DNA of 64,000 bases from Prauserella rugosa. Lineage in GTDB: Bacteria > Actinomycetota > Actinomycetes > Mycobacteriales > Pseudonocardiaceae. Where the stretch lies: NCBI RefSeq assembly GCF_000719975.1, contig NZ_JOIJ01000001.1, positions 248,001-312,000 of the forward strand, in the 5' to 3' direction. Shown piece after piece: positions 18,293-27,450 of the stretch. Positions within the stretch are counted from its first letter, which is position 1. Each line of letters begins with the position of its first letter. The translations under genes were made by a program, and so were the position numbers. The notes beneath the pieces were generated by a model. The model saw nothing but the letters and a program-made list of their open reading frames with translations, had not been told where the DNA came from and did no database searches.

Positions 18293-19909
18293 GTGAGAAC
18301 GCTGGTCGCATCGTGGCGTTCTCAGCCACTCGAAGGTACGGACAAAACGCGCATCTCGTTCGTCGACATGGGCCGGGCCATCGCCGCGTTGCTCGTGGTC
18401 TACTCCCACGTCGCCCATCCGTGGGTACAGGAGAAGGGCGAGGACGCACCCGTCATCGGGTTCGTGGAAACGTTCACCAGCGAACCCATGCACATGGCGA
18501 CACAGGGCATCGGCCAGGTCGCCGTTCCGTTCTTCTTCCTGGTGAGCGGGTTCATCGTCACGCCGATCGCCATCCGCCAGGGCCACCGCAAGTTCGCGGT
18601 GAACCGCTTCATCCGCGTGTACGCACCGCTGCTGTTCGTCCTGCTGTTGACGTCGGCGGCCCTGTGGGCCGGCCTGGAACCGCAGTCCACGGGACAGTCG
18701 CAGGAGCTGACTCCCTGGACGATGTTCACCAACTGGACCCTGGTGAACTACGTCCTGTATCCGCAGGTCGTCCTCATGCCCGTGGCGTGGACGATGATCA
18801 TCGAGGTCCTGTTCTACCTCATCCTCCTGGCACTGTTGCCGGTGTTGCGACGTGCCGTGTGGCTCGCGATCGGCATCGAGCTGACGTTCGTGTTCGTCGT
18901 GCTCGTGAGCCGCAGCGAACTGAACGAGTCGTGGTCGCTGTTCGCGGTCAACGTCTCGTACCTGCCGATCCTGCTCATCGGTCAGATCGTCTGGGCGACC
19001 ACCGCGAAGAAGATCCCCCTCTGGGCGGGCGGTGTGTTCGGCGCTCTCGCATGGATGCTGTACGTCTACGCCGACATCATCGACGTCGGACGGATCGACA
19101 CCTCGTACAACCTCGCGATGTCGATCGCCGTGATGTTCTTCCTCATGGGCTACTTCGCCGAACCGAAACTGCGCCAGTTCCGCTTCTGGACGGCGCTGTC
19201 GGAGCGGTCCTATTCGATCTACCTGCTGCATGGCCTCGGCATCTTCGTCACCCTCGGCCTGCTCCGCCCGACCGTGCCGTTCGCCATCGCGCTGCCGATC
19301 TCGTTGCTCGTGACGGCCGCGTTGGTGGAGATCAGCTACCGCTGCGTCGAACGCCCGAGCCACGAGTGGGCACGGAACCTCTCGCGACGTGTCGGTGGTC
19401 GACGTCCGTCCGCTACCGGCGGGCCACCGTCGAACCTGTCGGCGGCGAACTTGCCGGCGGCCGAAAACGCGACCCCCGACGAACCACCGCATTCGGGCGA
19501 ACCAGCCCTGCCCGACGGCAGCGGAGTGGAGACCGAAACCGAGACGACGGTCCGCATCCCCACGGTCGACGCCGAGCACACCCGGCACGCACCCGGGGCG
19601 ACCTTCCGGTCCGAACCCCGGCCGCCGCGGTCACAACCGGCACCTCCCCCGCGCCGCACCCCGGCCGAACCGCGACCGGAACGCCACCCCGAGAACCGAC
19701 CGGAACGGCGGCCCGAGAACCGACCGCAGCGTCGCCCGGGTCCCGAACGTCGTTCCGAATCCAGTCCAGCTGCCCGTCCCGACACCGGCCGGGCACCGCA
19801 TCCTGACGGCGCTGCGCGAGGCCCCGCGCCCGGGAGCGTGCCGCCGCCTGCCCGCCCACGTCCGCCCCGTAACGACCCGCCGAACACGGGACCACGGCAC
19901 TCGCGCTGA
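18293..19909 (+). CDS. Acyltransferase-3 family membrane protein with repetitive Arg/Pro-rich tail
   Basis: Residues about 20-365 form an acyltransferase-3 (OafA/ExoP-like) domain of about ten membrane helices: ISFVDMGRAIAALLVVYSHV with the catalytic-type His, FFFLVSGFIVTP, the WTMIIEVLFYLILL segment, and SERSYSIYLLHGLGI near the end. These enzymes O-acetylate or acylate surface sugars. After residue 375 comes a disordered tail of about 160 residues with repeats such as RPERHPENRPERRPENRPQR, rich in Arg, Pro and Glu, predicted cytoplasmic. The tail is unusual for the family. The GTG at 18293 is very close to its GGAGGG, so a start slightly downstream cannot be excluded. Confidence 0.85.
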   Translation: MRTLVASWRSQPLEGTDKTRISFVDMGRAIAALLVVYSHVAHPWVQEKGEDAPVIGFVETFTSEPMHMATQGIGQVAVPFFFLVSGFIVTPIAIRQGHRKFAVNRFIRVYAPLLFVLLLTSAALWAGLEPQSTGQSQELTPWTMFTNWTLVNYVLYPQVVLMPVAWTMIIEVLFYLILLALLPVLRRAVWLAIGIELTFVFVVLVSRSELNESWSLFAVNVSYLPILLIGQIVWATTAKKIPLWAGGVFGALAWMLYVYADIIDVGRIDTSYNLAMSIAVMFFLMGYFAEPKLRQFRFWTALSERSYSIYLLHGLGIFVTLGLLRPTVPFAIALPISLLVTAALVEISYRCVERPSHEWARNLSRRVGGRRPSATGGPPSNLSAANLPAAENATPDEPPHSGEPALPDGSGVETETETTVRIPTVDAEHTRHAPGATFRSEPRPPRSQPAPPPRRTPAEPRPERHPENRPERRPENRPQRRPGPERRSESSPAARPDTGRAPHPDGAARGPAPGSVPPPARPRPPRNDPPNTGPRHSR

Positions 19910-19974
19910 CCCCGTCGGGACGAAAATCGGCCTTCACCCGTCGGAGACCCAGCCCTCGGAACGACGATGGGGAT

Positions 19975-20502
19975 GTGACGAGCCCACGGATCCAGCCTGA
20001 TCCGGCGTTGGCGCTGCTCGGGCTGTACGACGACGCGCTCCCGCAGGTGTACGGGTACCTGCTGTCGCGCTGCGGCGACCGGGCGTTGGCCGAGGAGTTG
20101 ACCTCCGAGACGTTCCTCGGTGCCGTCTCGGCCTGCCGCAAGTCGGGCGCGCCTGAGGTAAGCGTCGGGTGGCTGATCGGCATCGCCCGCCACAAGCTGG
20201 CCGACCACTGGCGTGGACAACAACGACGGGAACGCACGCTGCGCGCGGTCCACGATCCACACGGTGAACACGACGATCCCTGGGATGTCGAGTTGGACAA
20301 GCTCGTCGCCCGCGACGTCCTCGCCGAACTGGCCACGCACCATCGGGCCGCGTTGACGCTGCGGTACCTGGACGGGTTGAGCGTTCCCGAGGTGGCTCAG
20401 CTCCTGGAACGCACCGTCCACGCCACCGAGGCCCTACTCGTTCGGGCACGCACCGCGTTCCGCAAGCAGTACCAGCTCCACACCGGGGAGGAGGGACGAT
20501 GA
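19975..20502 (+). CDS. ECF-type RNA polymerase sigma factor
   Basis: The 175-residue protein has sigma region 2 (YGYLLSRCGDRALAEELTSE, then TFLGAV, and VGWLIGIARHKLADHWR for the -10 recognition helix). Region 4 follows (LRYLDGLSVPEVAQLLERTV with the helix-turn-helix, then ATEALLVRARTAF). Size and layout fit extracytoplasmic-function sigma factors. Its stop overlaps the ATG of the next gene by 4 bases (ATGA), so the VOC protein is translated with it. No classical zinc-binding anti-sigma gene adjoins, and the short N-terminal part of the next product sits where an anti-sigma is normally encoded. Confidence 0.9.
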   Translation: MTSPRIQPDPALALLGLYDDALPQVYGYLLSRCGDRALAEELTSETFLGAVSACRKSGAPEVSVGWLIGIARHKLADHWRGQQRRERTLRAVHDPHGEHDDPWDVELDKLVARDVLAELATHHRAALTLRYLDGLSVPEVAQLLERTVHATEALLVRARTAFRKQYQLHTGEEGR

Positions 20503-21431
20503 CCGACGCATCCGATACACCCGATGCATTCGAGGCCCTCCGAACCGACTACGAACCCCTCGCACCGCCGCCGGAGTTCGCCGCGACGCTGCGGCAGCGG
20601 CTGTGGCACGTCGTCGCCCGCGAGGGTTCCACCACCACAGAGTCCGGAGGAGGGACTATGAGCAACTCACCCGAGGCCGGCGGCGCTACCCCGGCCGAAC
20701 CGCACGCGCTGACTCCGTACCTGGTGGTGTCGGATGCCCGGCGGGCGATCGAGTTCTATGTTGCGGTGTTCGGCGCGTCCCGACGCGGCGAACCGATCGT
20801 GATGGACGACGGCCGCGTGGGTCACGCCGAGGTCGCCATCGGTGACTCTGTGCTCATGCTGGCCGAGGAGTTCCCGGAGATCGACCACGTCGCGGTGAGC
20901 TCCGGTGGGCCTGCCGTCCGCGTGGAGGTCGCCGACGTCGATACCGCCGTGGCGCGGACCGTGGAACTCGGCGGTGAGGCATTCGGCGAGGTCGCCGACG
21001 ACGGTCACGGCCGCACCGGACGAATCCGCGACCCGTTCGGACAACGGTGGCTCGTGCAGCAGGCACCGCACCGGTCGTCTGCAGGCCGGCCGCGGCCGCG
21101 GCACGGCGAGGCCGCGTACTTCACGTTCACCGTCCCGGACGACGAGGCGGCCACCGCTTTCTACGGTGCCGTGTTGGGCTGGCAGTTCGCCGGCGGCGGA
21201 CGTCCCCGAACGTGGGGCGTGATCGGCAGTGGACTTCCCGACGCGGGCCTCGCCGGCGAGCAGGACTACGCCGGATGGAAGCTGATGTACGCGGTCGACG
21301 ACCTGGACTCGGCTGTCACACGCGTGCGCACCGCGGGCGGCACCGTGCGGTCGGTGACCGACGAACCGTACGGCCGCGTCGCCGACTGTGTGGACGACCA
21401 AGGCGTCGAATTCTGGCTCGCGCAGCTGTGA
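20499..21431 (+). CDS. Two-domain VOC (glyoxalase/bleomycin-resistance fold) protein with an extra N-terminal segment
   Basis: The 310-residue protein has two VOC modules. The first (about residues 70-185) contains TPYLVVSDARRAIEFYVAVF and GRIRDPFGQRWLVQ. The second (about 200-310) contains AYFTFTVPDDEAATAFYGAV and DDQGVEFWLAQL. The fold binds small molecules or a metal for isomerase, dioxygenase or resistance roles. The substrate is not evident. The first 53 residues (DAFEALRTDYEPLAPPPEFA and so on) are not VOC. They could be a residual anti-sigma-like piece, or the gene may really start at the ATG at 20658, which has a strong GGAGGAGGG site. Both starts may be used. Confidence 0.82.
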   Translation: MTDASDTPDAFEALRTDYEPLAPPPEFAATLRQRLWHVVAREGSTTTESGGGTMSNSPEAGGATPAEPHALTPYLVVSDARRAIEFYVAVFGASRRGEPIVMDDGRVGHAEVAIGDSVLMLAEEFPEIDHVAVSSGGPAVRVEVADVDTAVARTVELGGEAFGEVADDGHGRTGRIRDPFGQRWLVQQAPHRSSAGRPRPRHGEAAYFTFTVPDDEAATAFYGAVLGWQFAGGGRPRTWGVIGSGLPDAGLAGEQDYAGWKLMYAVDDLDSAVTRVRTAGGTVRSVTDEPYGRVADCVDDQGVEFWLAQL

Positions 21432-21462
21432 CGTAGGTGCGAAACCGAGGAGGGAGATCGCT

Positions 21463-21816
21463 GTGGATCTGTACCGGCGCTGGCTCGGAGAGCTCTGGAA
21501 CGGGCCGTTGACCGATTTGGAGTCGATCGCCCGACGGGTTGTCACCGACGATTTCGTCGGGCACTGGCCGGGACGACCGAAATTCGTCACGGGGCCCGAC
21601 GAGTTGGCGGCAGTGATCCGCCAGGGCCGCGAGATGTTCGACGACCTCACGTTCGAGGTGGCGATCGGACCGGTCTCGGAAGGAGACCTCGTCACAGCAC
21701 GGTGGCTGGGCCGCGGTCACTACGAAGGCACGCCGGCGTCCTTTCACGGACACGACATCCTGCGTCGTGACGGCGACCGGTTCGTCGAGTACTGGGTGAT
21801 CGCCGAGACCCCGTGA
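21463..21816 (+). CDS. SnoaL-like (NTF2-fold) polyketide-cyclase/ester-cyclase family protein
   Basis: The 117-residue protein starts at GTG 21463 after a GGAGGGAG site. Its sequence, LYRRWLGELWNGPLTDLESI, TDDFVGHWPGRP, FDDLTFEVAIGPVSEGDLVT, ARWLGRGHYEGTP and GHDILRRDGDRFVEYWVIAE, follows the SnoaL/ester-cyclase pattern. The conserved HW, RW and closing YW positions line the NTF2-like cavity. Such proteins are small soluble binders or cyclases, and the substrate is unknown. It lies 31 bases after the VOC gene on the same strand, so sigma factor, VOC and SnoaL probably form one unit. Confidence 0.8.
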   Translation: MDLYRRWLGELWNGPLTDLESIARRVVTDDFVGHWPGRPKFVTGPDELAAVIRQGREMFDDLTFEVAIGPVSEGDLVTARWLGRGHYEGTPASFHGHDILRRDGDRFVEYWVIAETP

Positions 21817-21969
21817 GCATGGTGCGCTCTTGCCGTCGCGCCATGGCTCACGGACACCGACTCCCAAGCTCACCAGACGGACTGCCAAGCTCACGGACGT
21901 TGCGGCCCCGGGACACGCGAGGTGACCGGCCGCACGTGGTCACCGGCAGTGCGGTCACGCTCGCGCGAG

Positions 21970-23757
21970 TCACCGGCCGACGGCGTAGCCCTGCATGCCG
22001 CGTGCGTTGGCAGCGGCATGCAACATCCCGCTGCCGCACTCGCGTGACACGGCCGACAACCGTCCGAGTGCCCATGGCCCGGCATCGACGACGTCGTGTC
22101 CACGTTCGGCCAACGCTGCTCGGGTGTCCTCCCCGACTCGCGATTCGACGACGAGTTCCTTCGGGGTCCACGAACGCGGATAGAACGAGCTCGGGAACGC
22201 GGTCGTGTGCCATGCCGGCGCATCGATGGATTCCTGGAGATTCAGACCCGCGCGGACGTGGGCCAGCCAGAAGCAGAGCTGCCACTGGTCCTGCTGGTCG
22301 CCGCCGGGCGTGCCGAACGCGACCGTCGGCTCGCCGTCGCGCAGCGCCATCGACGGCGACAACGTGATGCGGGGCCGTTTTCCGGGCGCGAGGGAGTTGG
22401 GCAGCCCGTCCTCCAGCCAGAACATCTGCGCACGGGAGTCGAGGCAGAAGCCGAGCTCCGGGATGGTGGGTGAGGACTGCAACCACCCTCCGGACGGCGT
22501 CGCCGACACCATGTTGCCCTCGGCGTCCACGACGTCGATGTGCACGGTGTCGCCCCGTGTCGCGCCCCGCCGGTCCACGGTCGGTTCCCCGATCGCTCCG
22601 GAACCGGCGGACATGCCACGGGTACGTTCGATCATGCCGGGGATTCGAGCGTCCGCTCCGCCCGGCCGCAAAAGGTCACTGGCCTCGTCGCCGATCAACG
22701 CCCGGCGCTCGGCTGCGTACTCACGAGACAACAACCATTCGAGGGGCACGTCGCTCGTGTCGCCGTACCACGCTTCGCGGTCGGCGAACGCCAGTTTGGC
22801 TGCCTCCGTCGCGAGGTGGATGGTTCGCGCCGTCGGCACACCGTCCACATACGACAAATCCGCGTCCTCGAGGATGCGCAGCTGCTGCGCCAACACCGGT
22901 CCCTGCGTCCAGGCCCCGCACTTGACCAGGCCCCATTCGCCGAAGTCGGTGATCACCGGTTCCTCGTAGGACGCCTGCCACGCGGCGATGTCGTCGCCGG
23001 TCAGCAGTCCTGCGTGGTCACGACCGGAATCGTCGCGAAAAGCCTGCGTGCAGAAGGCGTCGATAGCCTCGGCGACGAATCCGTGCGACCACGCTCGCCG
23101 CGCCGCGTCGATCTGCTCCTCCCGCCCGGTGACGGATTCAGCCTCCGCGAGCAGACGCTGCCACGTCCGCGCCAGAACCCTGTTGGAGTGCAACGAACCG
23201 GACGTGGGTGCGTATCCGCCGGGCAGCCACAGCTGTGCCGACGACGGCCAGTGAGTCGCGAACAGTTCCGATACCGCGTCGATGGTGCTGGTGATCCGGT
23301 CCAGTACGGGGATCCCGTTCCACGCGTACGAAATTGCGTACCCGAGGACATCGCGCAGCGACTTGGTGCCGTAGTCGCGCAACAGCAACAGCCACGCGTC
23401 CCACGCTCCCGGAACCGTCGCCGCCAACAGACCACTGCCCGGGATGAGGTCCAGACCGAGGTCGTCGAAGTGACCGATGGTCGCCGAAGCCGGTGCCACG
23501 CCCTGGCCGCACAACACCTGGGGCCTCTCGCCCGCCGGCGCGAAGATCGCGGGAACCTGCCCGCCAGGTCCGTTCAGGTGCGGCTCGGCAACCTGCAGCA
23601 CGAAACCCGCCGCAACCGCAGCGTCGAACGCGTTGCCGCCGTTTTCCAGCACCGCCATACCGGCGGACGAGGCGAGCCAGTGCGTCGAGGCGACCATGCC
23701 GTGGGTGCCGGCCAGTTCCGGCCTGGTGGTGAACGCGGAGGACTTCACTACAGACAC
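21970..23757 (-). CDS. Gamma-glutamyltransferase family protein
   Basis: The 595-residue protein has the GGT precursor layout: GMVASTHWLASSAGMAVLEN and GGNAFDAAVAAGFVLQV near the N-terminus, the large-subunit region, then GDTVHIDVVDAEGNMVSATP with the autocatalytic nucleophile Thr near residue 404, and GTPGGDQQDQWQLCFWL. GGT enzymes cleave themselves at this Thr to form an Ntn-hydrolase acting on gamma-glutamyl bonds; some relatives are cephalosporin acylases. No signal peptide is seen, so this member may be cytosolic and act on a metabolite other than glutathione, which fits actinobacteria that make mycothiol. It is 32 bases downstream of ugd on the same strand. Confidence 0.88.
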   Translation of the reverse strand: MSVVKSSAFTTRPELAGTHGMVASTHWLASSAGMAVLENGGNAFDAAVAAGFVLQVAEPHLNGPGGQVPAIFAPAGERPQVLCGQGVAPASATIGHFDDLGLDLIPGSGLLAATVPGAWDAWLLLLRDYGTKSLRDVLGYAISYAWNGIPVLDRITSTIDAVSELFATHWPSSAQLWLPGGYAPTSGSLHSNRVLARTWQRLLAEAESVTGREEQIDAARRAWSHGFVAEAIDAFCTQAFRDDSGRDHAGLLTGDDIAAWQASYEEPVITDFGEWGLVKCGAWTQGPVLAQQLRILEDADLSYVDGVPTARTIHLATEAAKLAFADREAWYGDTSDVPLEWLLSREYAAERRALIGDEASDLLRPGGADARIPGMIERTRGMSAGSGAIGEPTVDRRGATRGDTVHIDVVDAEGNMVSATPSGGWLQSSPTIPELGFCLDSRAQMFWLEDGLPNSLAPGKRPRITLSPSMALRDGEPTVAFGTPGGDQQDQWQLCFWLAHVRAGLNLQESIDAPAWHTTAFPSSFYPRSWTPKELVVESRVGEDTRAALAERGHDVVDAGPWALGRLSAVSRECGSGMLHAAANARGMQGYAVGR

Positions 23758-23789
23758 ACCATGACCCTACGGGCCGTTATGTCGTTACC

Positions 23790-25100
23790 TCAACTAACGA
23801 TCGGCGTGACCCGCTCGACAGCCCGCGGGCGACCGATGCCCTGCCAGCTCAATCCGGCGTCCAGCACCGTGTCCGGGTCGAGCAGGTTACGGGTGTCGAG
23901 CACGGTGTCGCCGTGCATCGACTCGGCCATGTAGTGCCAGTCGAGCCGCCGGAACTCCGGCCACTCGGTCAGAACGACAACCGCGTCGGCGCCCTTCGCG
24001 GCCCGGTAGGCACTGTCAACGACGAGAATGCCGGGCTGTTCCTCGGCCACCGCCGGGTCGTATGCGGTGACCTCGGCACCGTGCGCACACAGCACGGACG
24101 CGACACCGAGGGCCGGCGAGTCCCGCAGGTCGTTCGTGCCTGCCTTGAACGCCAGGCCCAGCAGGCCGATTCGCGCGTCGGCGAGGTTGCCGCCGACCGC
24201 CCTGGCGATCTTCGCGATGATCCGCTCGCGCTGCGCCAGGTTCTCCGCGATCGCGGCGTCCAACAGCTCGAACCCGAACCCGGTCGACTCTGACATCCGC
24301 AGCAGAGCACTGGTGTCCTTCGGCAGACACGAACCACCCCATCCGGGCCCCGGCTTGAGGAACGAGCGCCCGATACGGCGATCGTGCCCCATGCCTTCCG
24401 TGACCGATTCGATGTCCGCGCCGAATCGTTCACACAGCTCGGCGATCGAGTTGACGTACGACAGTTTCATGGCGAGGAAGCAGTTCGCCGCGTACTTCAC
24501 GAGCTCGGCACTCGCGGCGTCGGTCACCACCGACGGCGCACCCAGCGAGGCGTACAGGTCCGCGATCCACTGCGCGGCACCCGGCGTGTCCGAGCCGACG
24601 ACGATCCGGTCGGGCCCGAGGAAGTCGTCGACCGCCGTGCCCTCGCGGAGAAACTCCGGGTTCGACACCACGGCGATATCGGACCGCCCCAGCAGCGCAC
24701 TGATCCGGCGGGTCGTCCCCACCGGCACGGTCGATTTGGTGACCACCGCGCAGTCCGGCGGCAGATGGTCGGCGATCTCGGTGACGACGTCCTCCACGGC
24801 CCGCAGGTCGGCCGCCCCGCCGGCGCCCATGGGCGTCGGCACACAGAGGAACACGGCATCCGCGTCACGAACCGCCTCGGCAGCGCCCACCACGAACGAC
24901 AACGTGCCGCCCGTGAGTCCCCGCGCCACAAGCTCGGCAAGACCCGGCTCGAGGATGTCGACCCGTCCCGCTGACAGCCGTGCGACCTTGACCGTGTCCA
25001 CGTCCACACAGGTCACCGTGTGCCCGAGGCTGGCCAGGCAGGCTCCCGTGGTGAGGCCGACGTATCCGGTGCCGACCACGACGATCCGCGCAGCGTTCAT
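23790..25100 (-). CDS. ugd: UDP-glucose 6-dehydrogenase
   Basis: The 436-residue protein begins at the ATG at 25100 with RIVVVGTGYVGLTTGACLAS, the Rossmann NAD site. Further motifs are FLCVPTPMG, TKSTVPVGTT, SNPEFLREGTAVDDF, the NCFLAMKLSYVNSIAELCE helix, and GGSCLPKDTSALL with the catalytic Cys near residue 256. The C-terminal half starts at LLGLAFKAGTNDLRDSPAL. It oxidises UDP-glucose twice to UDP-glucuronate, a precursor of acidic surface polysaccharides, which fits the nearby glycosyltransferase genes. GDP-mannose dehydrogenase activity is a less likely alternative. It diverges from the SDR gene at 25233. Confidence 0.92.
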   Translation of the reverse strand: MNAARIVVVGTGYVGLTTGACLASLGHTVTCVDVDTVKVARLSAGRVDILEPGLAELVARGLTGGTLSFVVGAAEAVRDADAVFLCVPTPMGAGGAADLRAVEDVVTEIADHLPPDCAVVTKSTVPVGTTRRISALLGRSDIAVVSNPEFLREGTAVDDFLGPDRIVVGSDTPGAAQWIADLYASLGAPSVVTDAASAELVKYAANCFLAMKLSYVNSIAELCERFGADIESVTEGMGHDRRIGRSFLKPGPGWGGSCLPKDTSALLRMSESTGFGFELLDAAIAENLAQRERIIAKIARAVGGNLADARIGLLGLAFKAGTNDLRDSPALGVASVLCAHGAEVTAYDPAVAEEQPGILVVDSAYRAAKGADAVVVLTEWPEFRRLDWHYMAESMHGDTVLDTRNLLDPDTVLDAGLSWQGIGRPRAVERVTPIVS

Positions 25101-25232
25101 GGTGGCACGGTCACAGCCGTCGGTGACCTGCGAGCGAACGTGAAGGGAACCAGCAGGCGGACATTCGTCGACGAATCGACCGCGTGACCACGTACGCTCG
25201 CTCTGCTCGAAGACGTGCGAGAAGGGACGAGA

Positions 25233-25991
25233 ATGCAGATCAACGACACCGCGGCCATCGTGACGGGCGGAGCCTCCGGGTTGGGCGGTGCCACCGCGAA
25301 GGCACTCGCGGCCAAGGGCGCTCACGTGTTCGCGTTCGACCTCGCGGCATCCATCGAGAAGGCCGAACAGGTCGACGGCGTCACCTACGTGGAAGCGGAC
25401 GTCACCGACGGCGCTGCGCTCCGGCCGGCCGTCGAGCAGGCCTCCTCGAGTGGCATGCCGCTGCGGATCGTCGTCAACTGTGCCGGGATCGGGCCGTCCT
25501 CGCGCATCCTGTCCAAGAAGGGCACGCACGATCTCGACCTGTTCCACAAGGTCGTGAACATCAACCTCGCCGGCACGTTCAACGTCATGACGCTCGCCGC
25601 CGAGGCGATGGCCCAGACCGAACCGCTCGAGGACGACCAGCGTGGCGTCGTGATCAACACCGCGTCGGTGGCCGCGATCGAAGGCCAGATCGGGCAGATC
25701 GCGTACTCGGCGTCGAAGGGCGGCGTCGTCGGGATGACCGTTCCCGCCGCGCGTGACCTCGCCTCGCACGGCATCCGCGTGATGACCATCGCTCCCGGCA
25801 TCATCGACACTCCGATGCTGGCCACCGTCAGCGAGGAGTTCCGCGCTGGTCTTGCGGCCGGTGTCCCGTTCCCGAAGCGCCTCGGCCGCCCGGACGAGTA
25901 TGCACAGCTCGCGGTCGACATCGTGGAACACGACTACCTCAACGGTGATGTCATTCGCCTCGATGGCTCACTTCGCATGGCGCCACGCTGA
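25233..25991 (+). CDS. Short-chain dehydrogenase, 3-hydroxyacyl-CoA dehydrogenase type-2-like
   Basis: The 252-residue classical SDR has the TGGASGLGGATAKALAAKGA cofactor site, VNCAGI, and the catalytic set Ser (NTASVAAIEGQIG), Tyr-x3-Lys (YSASKGG), then IAPGIIDTPML. The N-terminus MQINDTAAIVTGGASGLG and the long loop before the NINLAGTFNVM strand resemble HSD17B10/FadB2-like 3-hydroxyacyl-CoA dehydrogenases of branched fatty acid breakdown. The start at 25233 is set by GAAGGGA 6-7 bases upstream. A strong terminator follows the stop, so it is a single-gene unit. Confidence 0.85.
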   Translation: MQINDTAAIVTGGASGLGGATAKALAAKGAHVFAFDLAASIEKAEQVDGVTYVEADVTDGAALRPAVEQASSSGMPLRIVVNCAGIGPSSRILSKKGTHDLDLFHKVVNINLAGTFNVMTLAAEAMAQTEPLEDDQRGVVINTASVAAIEGQIGQIAYSASKGGVVGMTVPAARDLASHGIRVMTIAPGIIDTPMLATVSEEFRAGLAAGVPFPKRLGRPDEYAQLAVDIVEHDYLNGDVIRLDGSLRMAPR

Positions 25992-26007
25992 CGGTCCGTA
26001 GCGTCAC

Positions 26008-26040
26008 CGCCCCCGAAACGTTCTCTTCGTTTCGGGGGCG
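26008..26040 (+). terminator. Rho-independent terminator after the SDR gene
   Basis: A perfect 13-bp stem (CGCCCCCGAAACG with CGTTTCGGGGGCG) and a 7-base loop start 16 bases after the SDR stop. A T-rich run (TCCTTCTTT) follows. Confidence 0.9.
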
Positions 26041-26152
26041 TCCTTCTTTCCGGCGACGAAAATTGTCGAGAATCCTCCGAACATGCAAGTCGGTTCCAGT
26101 ACTGCAACAACGCAGCGAACGGGATAGTTCGCGTCATTCCTCGAACATGGGT

Positions 26153-26181
26153 TTGACGATGCTTTGTGTCGTCGCTACGTT
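26153..26181 (+). promoter_or_regulatory. Sigma-70-type promoter of the DUF222-HNH gene
   Basis: A TTGACG -35 box (26153-26158) and a TACGTT -10 box (26176-26181) are 17 bases apart, 25 bases upstream of the chosen start codon. The expected transcript start is near 26188. Confidence 0.65.
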
Positions 26182-26205
26182 GAAATGGCGAACCGAGGGG
26201 GAATC

Positions 26206-27450
26206 ATGACGATCGATGATCTCGTACGCGCCAAGCGCGCGATCAGCCACGCACAAGCCGACTACCTCAGAGCACTGGCGGCATTCGCCGAGCAGAACCC
26301 GGAATCGGCCCACAGCACCGCTGAATTGGCCGTGCTATTGAGCGAGTCCGAGCACACCGTGAAACGAGAACTCGACTGGGCTTGGCAACTGACCACGCGA
26401 CTACCGATGACGATGAACGCACTCTCAGAAGGCGTCATCGACCTGCACAAGGCATCGAAAGTCGCCAACCAGACAAACGTTCTCCAGGATGAAATGGCCA
26501 AGGAGGTCGACCGGGTCATCGCCGACAAACTGCGCCACAGGGATGCCGAGGGGATCCGCCGCACGGCATATCGCGCGGTGCAGCGAGTGGATCCCGCCGG
26601 GGCCGCGACACGCGCCCGGCAGCGACGCGCCGACCGCAAGGTCACGCTGACCCATCACGACGACGCCATGGCGTCGATGTCGGCATACCTCCCCGCGGAG
26701 AAGGCGTCCGCGGCCTATGCCCGAATCGATCGCGCCGCTCGCGCGTTGCAGGACAAGAACGACACGCGCACACTCGACCAACTGCGCGCGGACGTGCTGG
26801 CCGACTGGTTGATCGACGAAAGCTCGACGGCAGTGGACGCCTCGCCCAAGGCCGACATCTACGTCCACATCGACTTCGAGACACTCGCGACGCTTCGCGA
26901 CCGACCCGCGCGGCTGTCCGGCCACGGCCCCGTGCCCGCGGAGATCGCGCGGCAGATCGCCCACAACCCGACATCGACGTGGCGGCGCGTACTCACCGAT
27001 GCGTCCAACGGCACGCCCGTGGAAGTGAGCAGCACCCGTTACCGGCCGCCGGCTGCCGTCGCCGACTACGTGCGGGTCCGCGACTCCGAGTGCCGCTTCC
27101 CCGGTTGTCACCGCCCGGCCGAGTTCTCCGATCTCGACCACGTCCAGCCGTACAGCTGCGACGGCGAGACCTGCGCGGCGAATCTGATCGGGCTGTGCAG
27201 GCGGCACCATCTGGTCAAACACACCGAAGGCTGGATGTTCACCCTCGACCCCGACGGCACCCTCCGCATCCGCACTCCGAGCGGGGTCGCCTACACCGGA
27301 AAACCCCCACACGACGACACCCTCGAAACACTGCCCGAGAAAATCCGTGCCGCCAAGCGACGCCGCAAGCGCAAACGCTCAACGCGCAAACGCGACGACG
27401 GTCATGGACACGATCCGCACGGCCCGACATCCACTACAGATCATCAGTGA
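26206..27450 (+). CDS. DUF222 domain HNH endonuclease
   Basis: The 414-residue protein has an N-terminal helical DUF222 region (about residues 1-250, with HTVKRELDWAWQLTTRLPMT). A C-terminal HNH nuclease core follows: CRFPGCHRPAEFSDLDHV, then an Asn, CRRHHLVKHTEGW and a Lys/Arg-rich tail (RRRKRKRSTRKRDDG). The two CxxC-type pairs would bind the structural zinc and the DHV/HH residues the catalytic metal. This is the mycobacterial 13E12 repeat-family architecture, found in many copies in actinobacteria; its DNA target is unknown. The start is set by GAGGGGGA before the ATG. Its last 17 bases overlap the convergent RecB-like gene. Confidence 0.88.
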   Translation: MTIDDLVRAKRAISHAQADYLRALAAFAEQNPESAHSTAELAVLLSESEHTVKRELDWAWQLTTRLPMTMNALSEGVIDLHKASKVANQTNVLQDEMAKEVDRVIADKLRHRDAEGIRRTAYRAVQRVDPAGAATRARQRRADRKVTLTHHDDAMASMSAYLPAEKASAAYARIDRAARALQDKNDTRTLDQLRADVLADWLIDESSTAVDASPKADIYVHIDFETLATLRDRPARLSGHGPVPAEIARQIAHNPTSTWRRVLTDASNGTPVEVSSTRYRPPAAVADYVRVRDSECRFPGCHRPAEFSDLDHVQPYSCDGETCAANLIGLCRRHHLVKHTEGWMFTLDPDGTLRIRTPSGVAYTGKPPHDDTLETLPEKIRAAKRRRKRKRSTRKRDDGHGHDPHGPTSTTDHQ

